A stretch of DNA of 64,000 nucleotides, from NCBI GenBank assembly GCA_010093705.1, contig MU006114.1:1-64000 (forward strand), read 5' to 3'. Below are positions 10,503 through 21,304 of the stretch, piece after piece. This DNA is from Patellaria atrata CBS 101060 (Eukaryota > Ascomycota > Dothideomycetes > Patellariales > Patellariaceae). The notes under the pieces were generated by a model. It made no database searches. It saw only the letters and a list, made by a program, of their open reading frames with translations, and was not told the DNA's origin. The position numbers and the translations under genes were made by a program. Every line of letters begins with the position of its first letter. The stretch's first letter is position 1.

Positions 10503-10590
10503 TTTCAAGTCTCTATTATTGAGGAATACCACTCCTGCGTTCAAAATTATTTTTGGAGGTCAATTCTTTTGCAAATGTCAGATATGTCCA

Positions 10591-10608
10591 TCAAACGTGC
10601 ATTTTCAT
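10591..10608 (-). promoter_or_regulatory. Short uORF in the frq leader (MKMHV)
   Basis: ATG at 10608 opens a five-codon frame that ends with TGA at 10591-10593, about 90 bp before the frq start codon. Neurospora frq carries several uORFs that affect translation with temperature. This site would lie in the leader if transcription starts further upstream, which the sequence alone does not prove. Confidence 0.4.
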
Positions 10609-10985
10609 GCACCCAAGCCCTGAAACCAGCGAAGAAATGTATCTAAGGCCGGTAGGGTGTGTATACCTTAAGGTGTATCGGTTTGGAACGAAGGTTCGTC
10701 GATATTCACGCGTTTAAGGAGTTTCGAGGTTTTGTCAGATTACGAAGGCAATTTCTTGGGCGAGGGAACTATTCGTAGCGAAATCAGGTTTATAGTGTTC
10801 AATGGGTAGAATCCTGCCACAGCAGGAAATGAAGGGTCCGAGGAAAGTTCGTAAAGCTGGTATATAGGTGGAGTGAACAGGTGTTTGCACAAGTCAAGCA
10901 GTTCGAACTGCGGAGAGAGAATAAAAGAGGACATGATTATGGATGCAAAAGGAGAGCGAGTTTGAGGCAGCTCGTGTCCCTGGTC

Positions 10986-11058
10986 GCGATCGTAATTCTG
11001 CGGATGTTGCTCACTGTCCTCGATCTGAGGATATTTGCCAAGCCAGATGAGGATCGAG
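10986..11058. promoter_or_regulatory. Candidate proximal light-response element of frq
   Basis: GCGATCG (10986-10992), TCGATC around 11020-11025 and GGATCGAG (11051-11058) fall within 73 bp, about 490-560 bp upstream of the frq ATG. The White Collar Complex is known to bind paired GATC/CGAT-like motifs in the Neurospora frq promoter. The spacing and position are compatible, but the match rests on a short motif. Confidence 0.35.
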
Positions 11059-11950
11059 AAATTTTATTAAGATTTGATTGGTGAAATATTGAACCCCGAG
11101 GGGGTGCTGGCGGAGTATTGTGGCAAGCTAGCGTCCCAGGGGCGCCGCGATGGGGTTTAATGCTCGGATTGGCTACGCACCAAAGAAGCGCACTAAACCC
11201 TATCGAAGACTCCCCAACGCAAAAGGTCTAGACTGTCTAGCAGTTGATCTTTGCAGCCACCTCCATTTGACCATATCCGACGGCATTATTACGGTACTAC
11301 CTTTGTGTACTGTGTACGACGATTACTCCGTACTCTGATCAACCTCCTCTCATCAATATATCCGTTCTGTTCTCATCTTTGTTAGAAGGCTTCTCAGATG
11401 CATCCTCGATAATAAGTGAAAAGAGTCAGGCCAATACAGTAATATGCACCATCCACCACAAATACCCAATACCAGCTTCTAACACACTCCATTTTAGATG
11501 CCACCTCTCAACGCCGCGCTGATGAGGCCCTGCGTTTATCCGTGAAACGAAGCTTTTGAACGATTTCCTCCTAAACTCTCGATCCTCAACCCACCACGCC
11601 AACATCCGATGAGACGGTAACACCATCTTACTTGTCAGTTCCTCTACAAGTAAGCTCATTAAAAGTGTCATCGCCGCTTGCAGCCATGCATTCGCGACCT
11701 GCATTTGAACTTCCTACGCACCCAGTTCCGCTTGTGCCATCCGTCACTACTACTGTACCATAGTCTAGAACTGACTGTCATCCATGTTTGCCGTAGAGGG
11801 AAGCGCCGATCTTTTTAGAGTCTCTTCCGCACTTTTCGGGTAATTTTAGTCCCTGAAACACCTTCTAAAGCGCCTATCTTCACTTTATCCTGTTGTTCAA
11901 CGTTCGAACTACTGAACGTTTACGGCGTCAAAGACTCTGAAACCTAATAG

Positions 11951-12109
11951 TCGATCACACGGGGCTAACTCCGCGCAACAAGGCTGACGACGGCATCACG
12001 GGAATCAGGTCATCTCGCCACGCTTGCATACCGCTGCACGTTGTCGTCATCTCTCATAGAAACCGGAAGAATTTTACTGAACTAAGCATCCGCGCAATCC
12101 ATCGATCAC
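11951..12109. promoter_or_regulatory. Candidate distal clock-box: paired TCGATCAC
   Basis: The same octamer TCGATCAC occurs at 11951-11958 and 12102-12109, 151 bp apart and about 1.45-1.6 kb upstream of the frq start codon. The Neurospora clock box that drives rhythmic frq expression is also a distal GATC-type pair. Equivalence is inference. Confidence 0.3.
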
Positions 12110-14857
12110 GGCACCCACGCATCCACGTTGTAGACAGTTCGTTCTCCGTATCCCACAAAGAAGTATGTGTCGCGAACAATAAAGAGTACGGTACGTCATA
12201 TGGCGTATTGTACAAAGTACTCTATGTTTTGCTGTTGGCCTCCCGTCCTTCATCCATCGAGCGCATGCCGCGTTGGTAAATATACAATGCCCACGCCAAG
12301 ACTATCTCCAAAACGATCAAAATGGACGCCCAAAATACTTTTACGGCCTAATATACGGAGCTCAATCTGGAAATAAACACTCGAAACCGTACATCTGAAA
12401 CCAACTCTGAAATTGTTTTGCAGTATCTTTCCAACGGCTGAACCAGATGTCGCAATACGGTTATCTACTATCAGTATTCGAGGAATACGGTACATCAAGT
12501 CTAAACCGATTGCAGAGCTTCTTAGTCAACCGAGCTGTAGCTGTAAAGTAGGTGGAAACTCAAAATGCTTGCCAGCGGTGGCGTGAGCGGACTTCTCTTT
12601 ATCTCACACACCGCTTGCAATGGACAGGGGATATTTACTCGTTATCCTCGCTTTTCTCCTATCTTTGTTGGTCTTTATTTTACCAGTCAAGTTCAATTCA
12701 AGCTCGGGGACAAATATGCAGGGCGACCTGAATCAATACATCCTATAGTCACCTGATGATCCTGGCTACAGATTATCAATTTTAGGAAGAAGAATAATGG
12801 ATGGTAGGTGAGGTAAGTTTCCTAAATTATCTACTTTCCATCGTCGATCATCATACGATGGTAAAATCTTCGTTATTGAAATCCTCCTCTTTATGTTCGT
12901 AAGCAAATGTTTAAGTTATTTCCACGTAAGGTTTCACAACGTGTTCCTTCCTTCGGAAACGAGATGGGTAGATGGTTCATCTGGTACCCTGATGCGTTGC
13001 GCGATTCTGCAACCCCAACGTCTGCTGTCCAACTCACAGCGCGGCTGCACAAGCCACAAATTCCGGTTAGGGTTCTCATATTGGCCAGTCGGGCTAAAGG
13101 AGAGCCTCTTTGTCGCTGGAGGATTCATCAAAATAAAAAAGTCCTCATGAATGCCCTAAGCGTATAGAACTCATCTATACTTCTGACCAGGCTTAAAAAC
13201 ATGTTATCTAGGTTCATACTTGTATTTTTTCAACTACCGTATCCTGAGCTGAAATTCAGTAAAGACTGTCAGACTTCCGAAACCGAACTTCTGAGGACAG
13301 TACAAGGTTCTGGGAGCGGAACAACACTTGTACACTCTTCATGCTTGCTTACACTACTGCAGTCACCATAGCTTTGGCCAAACCTAAGTCTGGTAGCTCA
13401 AGTAAGGGATCCGCAGAGAGCTTATTAGTCGATTGTAGTAAGGTCTGAAGCGCATTCCTTCCCCTTTCAAAAGCCTGGTAGAGTGTATAACCAGGAACAA
13501 GTAGCAACAAACCTATCTCATAGTATCTCTAATATCAGATGTACTAAATGACCCCTTAACTCACAATCAAGTGATGATATTACCACAACGTCAACAATAT
13601 CTCCCCTCAGTCAAACTATACCAATCCTCCCTCACCAGTACAGACCCTTGAATACGTGTCGCCGATCCAGCCGTACCGAACCACCGGGTCGTACTAAGAA
13701 CCAGACCGTACCGAGTGACTCAACCCTTGAACAATCACCGCAAGAAATTTGTTCACCGGTCCGTTCGAAACACCGGAGCATACACGACCACTTCACGGTA
13801 TCCATTGTCCGTCCCGTATAACATCAACAGACCCAAGGTTTCTACACATCGCACCAACACCTGAACACATGCCGACCCTCCCACCCATCCTGCCGTCGTC
13901 ACCCGGGCTTACCGTCCAGCCACCCAGAAGGTCTTTGGCTCTGCTGTACGCGGCCGCCAGACTGTCCAGCTGACCCGCCGCGTACGAACGCGTCCAGTGT
14001 AGTTGTTTACGGGATGCGGTATCGGTTTCGTGAATGTGTACCAGCACTGGTAGCACGCGCGTAGCGACTGTACATACAACCCGGAACTGAGTACTTAGCT
14101 GTGATGGGGGATCGAAAAGCTGGATTTGGTTGGGATGTGGTTACTCCTATTTTCTGGTATTGAGGGGGTGGTGGGTTCGTTCGTCTAGGCTTTCTATGCG
14201 AGAGCAATATTCCGTAAGGTATGTACTAAAAGTGATATTACTCAGATATCCCCCGTTGTGTATAGGTCATCCAAGTCATTGTTGGCGGACTCGTGATACC
14301 ATCTCATGCGGGTGATCTGGAGGTACTGTACATTCTTTGCCCTGGGTATACATTCGAATGGCAGGGTAGGAACAGGATTATAGTATTCCTTCTTTTGGGG
14401 AAGGTATGCTGGGATCCCGAGTCTCCAGCTTCCTTTACTAGCTAGGAGAAGGACCATTCCGGAGAGCATGCGGTGCATCGCTAGAAGTAAGGTCCTTACT
14501 CCTTGATCAGTAGTTTGGGGTATTGTTTTTGAATCCCTTCTTATGATTCTTTCGAGTGTACGATGGCTAAGAGGTGTAGAATGTGGGACGGGAAGACATG
14601 AGAATGTCCAAATGATGGGGTAATAGGGTTAGTGATGGCTGAAAGATACCTTCTGCAGTTTTATGGTTTTAATTATACAAACTAGTTATGGGAGAGTATG
14701 AAAGCGGATAGAAAAACTAGAACACGACTTTACGCAATTGTGACCGTTTCAATTACAGCTCCTAACGTCATGCATTTCCCCTAGAAGATGCATAAGGCCA
14801 GAAACAATACTCAACTACAATTCTTACCGTACAATACAATCTTACTTGTCCTACAAC

Positions 14858-15764
14858 TTAAACCTTCGTAAACCTCAAATACGGCCTCACCTCCCTAACA
14901 TCTCCAAACTCCTTCTTCGCTTCTTCCGTGCTCACCGGCGGTGGCACAATCACGTCATCCCCAGGCGCCCAATCGATAGGAGTGGTAACGCCCTTACTAT
15001 CGCCGGTTTGCAACGAGTCAACGACCCTCAGCACCTCTTTGGAGTTGCGTCCCGTCGAGGCCGGGTACATCATCGTCAGACGTATCTTCTTGCTCGGGTC
15101 AATGATAAAAACGGAGCGGATGGTGAAGGCGATGCCCTTTTCGTCGATGTTGGTCAGGTCCTGTTGGTCGACCATGTCGTAGAGCCAGGCGATGCACCGG
15201 TCGGCGTCGGCGATGATGGGGAAGTCGAGTGTTGTTGAGGATATTGTGTTGATGTCATCTATCCATTTATCGTGGGAGTTCAGATTGTTGGCGCTCTAGG
15301 AGTGGGAGAATTAGTGGGATCGTTGCGTGTGGTAGTAGTGGGAAGGAAAGGGATTACATACCAGTCCAATCATCTTGACACCCCGCTTGTCGAATTCGGA
15401 TTTGAGCTTGGAGAAGGCGCCTAGTTCGGTTGTGCATACTGGAGTGAAATCGGCAGGATGGGAGAAGAGGATAACCCAGCTGTTGCCGATATAATCGTGG
15501 AAATCGATCTCGCCTTTTGTTGTCTTTGCTTTGAAATTGGGGGCTGGTGATTATGGTATCAGCGCGGGATTCAGATTATTTACGCGTGAAGAAATACTAG
15601 CCTACGGACCCAAGCCGAAGACGCGGTTGTTCTCCTGAAGGTGTTGCTAGATATCTTCGAAAGAGGGGTACCGCGGGGTGTATGAATGTGGGATTGGGGC
15701 GAGCAATTGGTCTTGCAGCAAATCGCAAAGCCCTTGGAGATGTGCGTGAGAGTATTGATGTCAT
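14858..15764 (-). CDS. prx1: Mitochondrial 1-Cys peroxiredoxin (Prx6/Prx1 type), three exons
   Basis: This enzyme reduces hydrogen and organic peroxides with one peroxidatic cysteine. Exons are 15764-15602, 15543-15362 and 15295-14858, giving 260 aa against 261 in yeast Prx1. Residues 1-40 are basic and free of acid (MTSILSRTSPRALRF, ending FRRYLA), a clear mitochondrial presequence. The catalytic Cys falls at residue 91 in HPADFTPVCTTE, and the Prx6-type C-terminal arm (SLQTGDSKGVTTPIDW, VRPYLRFTKV) is present. Intron 2 (15296-15361) is ordinary GT-AG. Intron 1 (15544-15601) keeps frame and gives LGSVAPNF only if its donor is GC (GCTAGT) paired with an ACCAG acceptor, so a GC-AG intron is called. 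The gene shares a 403-bp divergent promoter with coq1; both products act in mitochondria. Confidence 0.93.
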
Positions 15765-16167
15765 TTCATAAGTAATATGAAGAGAATTGTGGTGATTCGG
15801 GAGAAAAATTGTTGTAGAGGTGTTGTATATGAAGCTATGAAAAGCTTCCATCTGATGGCATCATCAACATCCAAACGGAAACAATTCCGACGGACTCGCG
15901 GCAATACACCGGCTTTTGGCCTCAGGAACGAGCAATCGGAAAATCTCGGGCCGGGAACTATTCTGCAAAAGGTCAATTAAGTGCTAAGCGGATCGGAGCT
16001 TAGTGCATGTCATTATCATTCCCATCGGGATCCTCACATACGAGCAAAAAGTTGTATTATACACCACTCATATCAACAAATTCACTCGTTTGCGGTCAAT
16101 TGCTGAAGGTGGATCTGGATCTATATATTCTGCACAGTCTAATAGACTTTTAGCCAGATTTCGGGGC
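15765..16167. promoter_or_regulatory. Divergent promoter between prx1 and coq1
   Basis: The 403 bp separate two genes for mitochondrial proteins read away from each other. No clear TATA box or long repeat was seen. The coq1 frame stays open back to an ATG at 16003, but the extra 55 residues are unlike a transit peptide and are probably leader sequence. Confidence 0.5.
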
Positions 16168-17608
16168 ATGACCTCTCGTTCGAGCCGAGCTTCCCAGCTC
16201 ATAACTTCTTCTTTCGCCTCCAATCGTCCCCGATTACTCAGATTTCCACAGTGTAGAGCTTGTTTGGACAGCTCCTTAGCAAATCAAACCTCCTGCAAAG
16301 CTTCTCATCATTCTCAACGACGAGAACTATCTTCCCTCGCAGCCGCAGTCTCCGCTGCTCAACATGTCTTCCGCGACAACCCTTTACCCCCAGGTTCCCC
16401 GATATCAATTGATCCCCTACGGAGCGTTGCGAAGGAGATGAAGTTCTTGACGAAGAATATACGCCAATTGATAGGTTCTGGACATCCTTCACTGGACACC
16501 GTGTCGAAGTACTACACACAATCGGAGGGGAAATATGTGCGACCAATGCTCGTACTACTTATGTCCCGAGCTACAGCTCTCACACCCAAAACCCCTCGAT
16601 CTATGATACCATCCTCCACAACCGTCAATTCACCTCTATCCTCCGAAAACATATTAGTAGATTCAAACCCTTCGGTCCCAGAATACGCTCCCCTTACATC
16701 TCCTGCCGCAGATGCCACTTACACAAATGATCTTTCAGACATCCTCCCCTCCCAAAGACGCCTCGCCGAAATCACGGAACTCATCCACACCGCCTCCCTC
16801 CTCCACGATGACGTGATCGACCACTCCGTCGCGCGCCGCTCCGCCCCCTCCGCAAATATCGAATTCGGTAACAAGATGGCCGTCCTAGCTGGGGACTTCC
16901 TGCTCGGCCGGGCCTCCGTCGCGCTCGCCCGCCTCCGCGATCCCGAAGTGATCGAGCTCCTTGCGACCGTCATCGCGAACCTTGTCGAGGGCGAGTTCAT
17001 GCAGCTAAAGAACACGGCGCAGGATGAGAAAAACCCGGTCTGGAAAGAGGAGACCCTGACGTACTATCTGCAAAAGACATATCTCAAGTCCGCAAGTTTG
17101 ATCAGCAAGTCCTGTCGCGCGGCCGCGTTGCTAGGGCAGAGCGCACCGGAGGTCGTTGAGGCGGCGTACCAGTACGGCAAGAATCTTGGGTTGGCGTTTC
17201 AGCTTGTGGATGATATGTTGGATTATACCATCAGCGGAGCGGAGTTGGGAAAACCCGCGGGTGCGGATCTAGAGCTGGGCCTGGCAACTGCACCGTTGCT
17301 GTTCGCGTGGAAGGATAATAAGCAGCTGGGACCGCTGGTTGGGAGGAAGTTTTCGGGGGACACGGATGTTCAAACGGTAAGCATGACCACCTTTCCTAAC
17401 CTTGCGAATGCCCTATCGCTATGGAAAGGATGCTAATTATTCACAGGCCCGCAGCATGGTCCTCGCATCCTCCGGTCTCGAGAAAACCCACGCCCTCGCC
17501 CAAAGCTACGTCGACAAAGCCATCGAAGCCATCTCGATCTTTCCAGACAGTGAAGCGAAAGACGGACTCATAGAGATGTGTACGAAGTCCCTGAAGAGAA
17601 GGAAATAG
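16168..17608 (+). CDS. coq1: Polyprenyl diphosphate synthase Coq1, two exons
   Basis: Coq1 condenses isopentenyl diphosphate units onto an allylic primer to make the long side chain of ubiquinone, on the mitochondrial inner membrane. Exon 1 is 16168-17376, exon 2 17447-17608; the 70-bp intron has donor GTAAGC, branch TGCTAAT at 17431 and acceptor TTCACAG. The product is 456 aa (yeast 473). Residues 1-50 are Ser/Arg-rich, fitting a transit peptide. The first Asp-rich motif LLHDDVID lies near 211-218, and the second, QLVDDMLD, near 345-352; both bind Mg-diphosphate. GEFMQLKN and GKYVRPML are the expected flanking signatures. The stretch at about 140-190 is a low-complexity Ser/Thr/Pro insert typical of fungal versions. 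The ATG at 16168 is preferred over 16003 because it opens the transit-like sequence. Confidence 0.95.
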
Positions 17609-18025
17609 AAAAGATGGATGTACATACGAGACAATGTTTCTCTTTTTTGCCAAAGTTAGCAATCGACAGGGGCGTATATGTTCATGAGTAGAAAGCCGTG
17701 TTCCTGGCTTTCACTTAGTGTTGTGGTGAGCTGAGTTAAGCTGGTTAGACTGTGAGGTTGTGGTCGTGACGCATTGGTCTTGTGGTTGTTGCGCTGCTAC
17801 ACTCAGCATATTCATACTGTACATATGGTAATCGAACTCGAAACTCAATCGGGAAAAGGGAATAGGAGGTCAATTGAACGAACATACACACTTATCAATC
17901 TTCGGATATCGGATACCCTTGAACTCTTGACAGCTACCACATCCTGTGACGCCTGCCACAACTCCCAAAGACTCTTATCCGGCCCCATAACGCCTCTGAC
18001 TGAGGTATCTCAACCGCTTTTCTGA
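17609..18025. terminator. Convergent 3' region of coq1 and the ankyrin gene
   Basis: The 417 bp between two stop codons facing each other must hold both polyadenylation regions. No reading frame of note, RNA gene or repeat was seen, and I could not pick out poly(A) signals with confidence. Confidence 0.4.
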
Positions 18026-19145
18026 TTAATCCCCACTCCCCGCCCTCGCCCTCATAGCCTGCGCCTGCGCCTGCGTCAACCCCTGCCACTCACTTCTCCC
18101 CGCCGTGGGTGTCATAGCTCGTCTCCTCTCAACCGGACTCCAATCCAAGCCGGCCCTCTCCTCCTCTGCCGTCATGATCCCGGGCGTAACAGGCGCCACA
18201 TCCGCCCCAAACGCCGCTCCAGCATCCTCAAGCACCAGCCTCACATCGCCCGCTCTACGGCGTCGATGGCCTTGCCCCACACCTTCCGTCCCCGTCGGCG
18301 CAACAGCCATCCGCCCCCGCTCCATCTCCAGCACCAGAGACCGGAAATACCGCTCCGCGGCCACGGTGGCGCTGTAGGCCACGGGCGTCCAGGAGTACGC
18401 GTTCGCGATGTGCGGGGACCAGCCGGCGGCGAGGAGGAGACGGATCGATTTCAGCTCGCCGGCTGCGGAGGCGTGGTGGAGGGCTGTGTTGCCAGCTGCG
18501 TCGCGGGCGTCGGGGACGGGGCGGTGGAGGACGGGGATCGAGGAGGAGAGGAGGGGTGGGAGGAGTGGGGGTGTGTGGAGGGCTGAGAGGGAGAGCTGTG
18601 GGAGAGGTTTAGTAGGGGGTTGTATGAAGGGATAGGGGAAAACGAACCGCGTCGAGACCCTCCTTGTTGGTCCATGGAATGCAGCGTGGGAACCGCTCGA
18701 TGAGGAGCTTGCCGGTTTCCAGCTGCTTGTTTTCGGCCGCGAGCATGAGTGCCGTCGACCAGTCTGTGTTGCGGGATATGCCATCATCTTCGTGGCCGGC
18801 GGTGATGAGGAATTCCTGTTTAGCAGATCAATCAATCAGTCCCTCTGTATTGCTACCCCGAGCTCCTAGGATTAAAGCTGATATTATATTCGCCCCGCGG
18901 TGAAGGACGCAGGAGGTCGACCGTGGGAATACAAAGAGAATGACCACAATCTCCAATTGTTACGAGAAGATGCACATACTACGATCTGTACAAAACCAGC
19001 TTTCGCCGCTATATGTAGGCTTGTGTTGCTTTTGTCCTCAAAATCAGGGTTCTGGAGCTGATTTGGGTTGTTTTTAATAATGCGTCTGACGAGCGAAAGG
19101 TCGTTGAGGAGAATCGCGCGGCGGAGACGCAGGGAGACATCGATC
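18026..19145 (-). CDS. Ankyrin-repeat protein, Avo2-like; N-terminus unresolved
   Basis: Three exons can be joined: 19145-18980, 18815-18648 and 18595-18026, with introns of 164 and 52 bp carrying GTATGT and GTTCGT donors and CAG acceptors. They give 300 residues with successive ankyrin units: NPDFEDKSNTSLHIAAKAGF, NTDWSTALMLAAENKQ and DAAGNTALHHASAAGEL. The opening RIDVSLRLRRAI and ISRNTDW recall fungal Avo2, a non-essential ankyrin subunit of TOR complex 2, from memory only. The C-terminus is low-complexity with Q-A repeats. A short first exon must precede 19145, since an acceptor TTTAG ends at 19146. ATG at 19223 with a weak GTTCAA donor would fit the frame, but the better GTATGT donor would create a stop at once, so the start is left open. 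Confidence 0.75.
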
Positions 19146-19460
19146 CTAAATGAGAATAGAAGGTTATTATAGTCCTAACTGTGCAATACAGCGAAATGTT
19201 TTGAACATACATCGTATCAGCATTGTGTTGTGTTATTAGGTGTGGGGTTGTAGACGGCGAGACGTGAGGTTTACACGAGGGGTTACGCGAATAATCATAT
19301 TGCCTAATACGGTAATACCGAAGCCCTGAAATCAACTCTCATTATGAACTGAGCTCATTGATGTTAATTACCTATCTATCGTAAAGCTTTACGCTAAATG
19401 ATACACGCTACGATTATAGCTTCCAACGCCCTCCCCCATTATCTCCTTTTATTTGACATA
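19146..19460. other. Ankyrin-gene 5' region and rpn3 3' end
   Basis: This 315-bp gap between two minus-strand genes should contain the missing first exon and promoter of the ankyrin gene and the rpn3 terminator. Nothing else was seen. Confidence 0.4.
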
Positions 19461-21024
19461 CTACAACCCCTCAAACTCCCCTCCCGCATCATCCTCATCA
19501 ATATCACCATCTTGAATCTCCTTCGCCAGTTCCCTCTCCCGCTCTCTTGCTTCCTGTGCATTTTTCAACTCAAGTCTATGCTGATTCATGGGGAATCTCA
19601 TAGCTTTAACACTCTCATCGTGCAGCGCTAAACACGCCCTGATACGCTCATGAAAGGCCTCCCCTGGTTCTCGGGTTGCGTACACGTCGCCAGCTTGCTT
19701 AGTCTGCATATACCCTTTCTCATGATCGACATCCGCTTCAATAACGCCGTCACGGACAGCTTTATCCACGATGTATTCGGCCGACTCTTCCGATTCAAGA
19801 CCAAGGCGGATGCAGATATCTCGGAGGGAAATGCGGGAGTAAGAGAGGGATAGCATGCGGATTCCTGTCTTGATAACATTCTGTCGTAGTCTCAGAATTA
19901 GAGTGTGAGTTCCGTCCTTGACAAAGCTCGAAGAGTGCTGTTGCACTACACGTGCGAAATTCTGGAGATCTCCAACTCGAACGGCTTGTACAAGGCGGAA
20001 ATACGGTTCCAGTGCTACTTCAAGCTTGGGTTGGCTGAAAAGTGCGCGATCGGGAATGTCACCCATCAAGAGCTCAACAACAACGAGAAACTTCATTGAA
20101 GCTTGATAGAAACCCGCGGCGGTGGCGTTGCTGGGTGCTTTACGGGTGGCGCTGGTGAGGTGCTCATGGGCTTCGGTATAAGCGAGTTGGATTGCGCGAA
20201 TACGACCCAGATAGTAGAAGTATCTGGCGACCTGATTGTTCGGCGCGGTAGATGGGAATTGAGTTTGGCCGACGAGAAGATGTGCCTGGTTATTGTCGTC
20301 CGTGGATAGGTAATTGCGGAGAAGAAGCGTTGTGACGGAAGCTTGGGTATCTAGATCTTTTCGGAGAACTGCACTACGGAGAGCAGCGAGAAGTTTGACC
20401 CGGATATCAACGACTGGGGAGAGCTTCGATGGTGCTTTAGGATCTAGCCCTTCATGGAAGAGTTGAAAGTAAAAGTACGCTTTTGAACCTAGAGTATCGA
20501 GCGTTCTTCGGTTGAGCTCACGTATACTGTCGACGAGGTCGGAGGAAAATTCGGCGCCTTCCTGGTACTTCTTCGAATCATATAGATATACCTGTGGTAT
20601 GACATTAGCTTGAGCGGTTTTACCAACAGAAGTGGCGCGTTTATACCATGATCAATATGCTCAAGTAGACATCGATCTCCGGGATAGGTTCCTCGCCCTT
20701 TTTGCCATTCTCAACCTTTCCTGTTTTACCATTACTTGGGATGTTACTCGGATCTTCTCCAGTCACCCTAATCAGTTCCAAGCCCCGCTCGCTGCCCTGG
20801 GGGTACGCAAGGGTGATAGCCTCCGCCAACACTGAAGCAGTAAGACGTTTCCGTAACGAGGAGATTGATCTTAAAGCTCTCAATGTGAATCGTGCATCAA
20901 ACTGAGTAACAGCCCTCTCTAAAAGCGCAAAATTCGCCTTGATGTCGTTAACAACCTTTGATGATTCGGAAACTGTTGGTTCGGAGTCGGAGGTGGTGAT
21001 GACACCTTCCATGGAGTCGGCCAT
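19461..21024 (-). CDS. rpn3: 26S proteasome lid subunit Rpn3 (PSMD3), two exons
   Basis: Rpn3 is a PCI-domain scaffold subunit of the 19S regulatory lid, needed for degradation of ubiquitinated proteins. Exon 1 is 21024-20647 and exon 2 20591-19461; the 55-bp intron has donor GTATAA and acceptor CCACAG, giving 502 aa (yeast 523). The N-terminal third has alpha-helical repeats (EIDVYLSILIM then VYLYDSKKYQEG across the junction). The middle holds FYQASMKFLVVVELLMGD and the PCI winged-helix portion runs RMLSLSYSRISLRDICIRL to GYMQTKQAGDVY. The tail FPMNQHRLELKNAQEARERERELAKE is a strong Rpn3 signature. The start ATG lies 280 bp from that of spc34 on the other strand, so the two share a promoter region. 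Confidence 0.95.
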
Positions 21025-21304
21025 GGTGAAGTCTGATGCTGTTAAATTTTAAGGCGAAGATCCTTGGTAGTAACTGTACGGAAGAACCTCAGAGTATAAG
21101 CTTAGGTGGTCGATGAAGGATGCGAGGTGTTTGGGAGTTTGGTGTTGCTAGAGAAGCTCAGGCACAAGGTGAGAAGAAGCTCGCAGAGCCGCATTGCTTG
21201 TGATCGCTTGTTGACGAAGCGTCTCCCGCGATAGAGACCACAATTGTACTGTAAATATTCACAAACATCAATGATTCTCTTTTCTCTTTCTCGCCAATAA
21301 CCCA
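21025..21304. promoter_or_regulatory. Divergent promoter of rpn3 and spc34
   Basis: Only 280 bp separate the two start codons. A proteasome-associated control element (GGTGGCAAA) was looked for and not found. No other motif could be assigned. Confidence 0.4.

Larger units (their letters stand above)
10503..14857. promoter_or_regulatory. 4.35-kb gene-free frq upstream region
   Basis: This is the longest gene-free stretch in the window and lies wholly 5' of frq, with the prx1 stop codon at its far end. Frames here are short and unlike proteins on both strands. Neurospora frq also has a long leader and distal elements, so this fits a large clock promoter. Three GATCG-type sites cluster at 10986-11058, and two copies of TCGATCAC lie at 11951-11958 and 12102-12109. 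A 7-bp inverted repeat CCATCGT/ACGATGG flanks TCGATCAT at 12838-12861. A 5-codon upstream ORF lies at 10591-10608. GATC over the whole region is near chance frequency, so only the clusters are of note. Confidence 0.5.

Noticed and set aside
10104-10623. Plus-strand frames of 125-131 codons opposite frq exon 1
   Set aside because: They are antisense to conserved FRQ residues and lack any family signature; an antisense RNA is possible but not a protein gene.
11426-11704. 92-codon minus-strand frame in the frq upstream region
   Set aside because: No motif, no exon context, and length within chance expectation.
10503-14857. General enrichment of GATC sites in the frq promoter
   Set aside because: A rough count is close to the expected number for 4.35 kb; only the local clusters were kept.
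14846-15238. 130-codon plus-strand frame opposite prx1
   Set aside because: It is a shadow of the conserved peroxiredoxin exon.
16003-16167. N-terminal extension of Coq1 from the ATG at 16003
   Set aside because: The added residues are not transit-peptide-like, while the ATG at 16168 opens a typical Ser/Arg-rich presequence.
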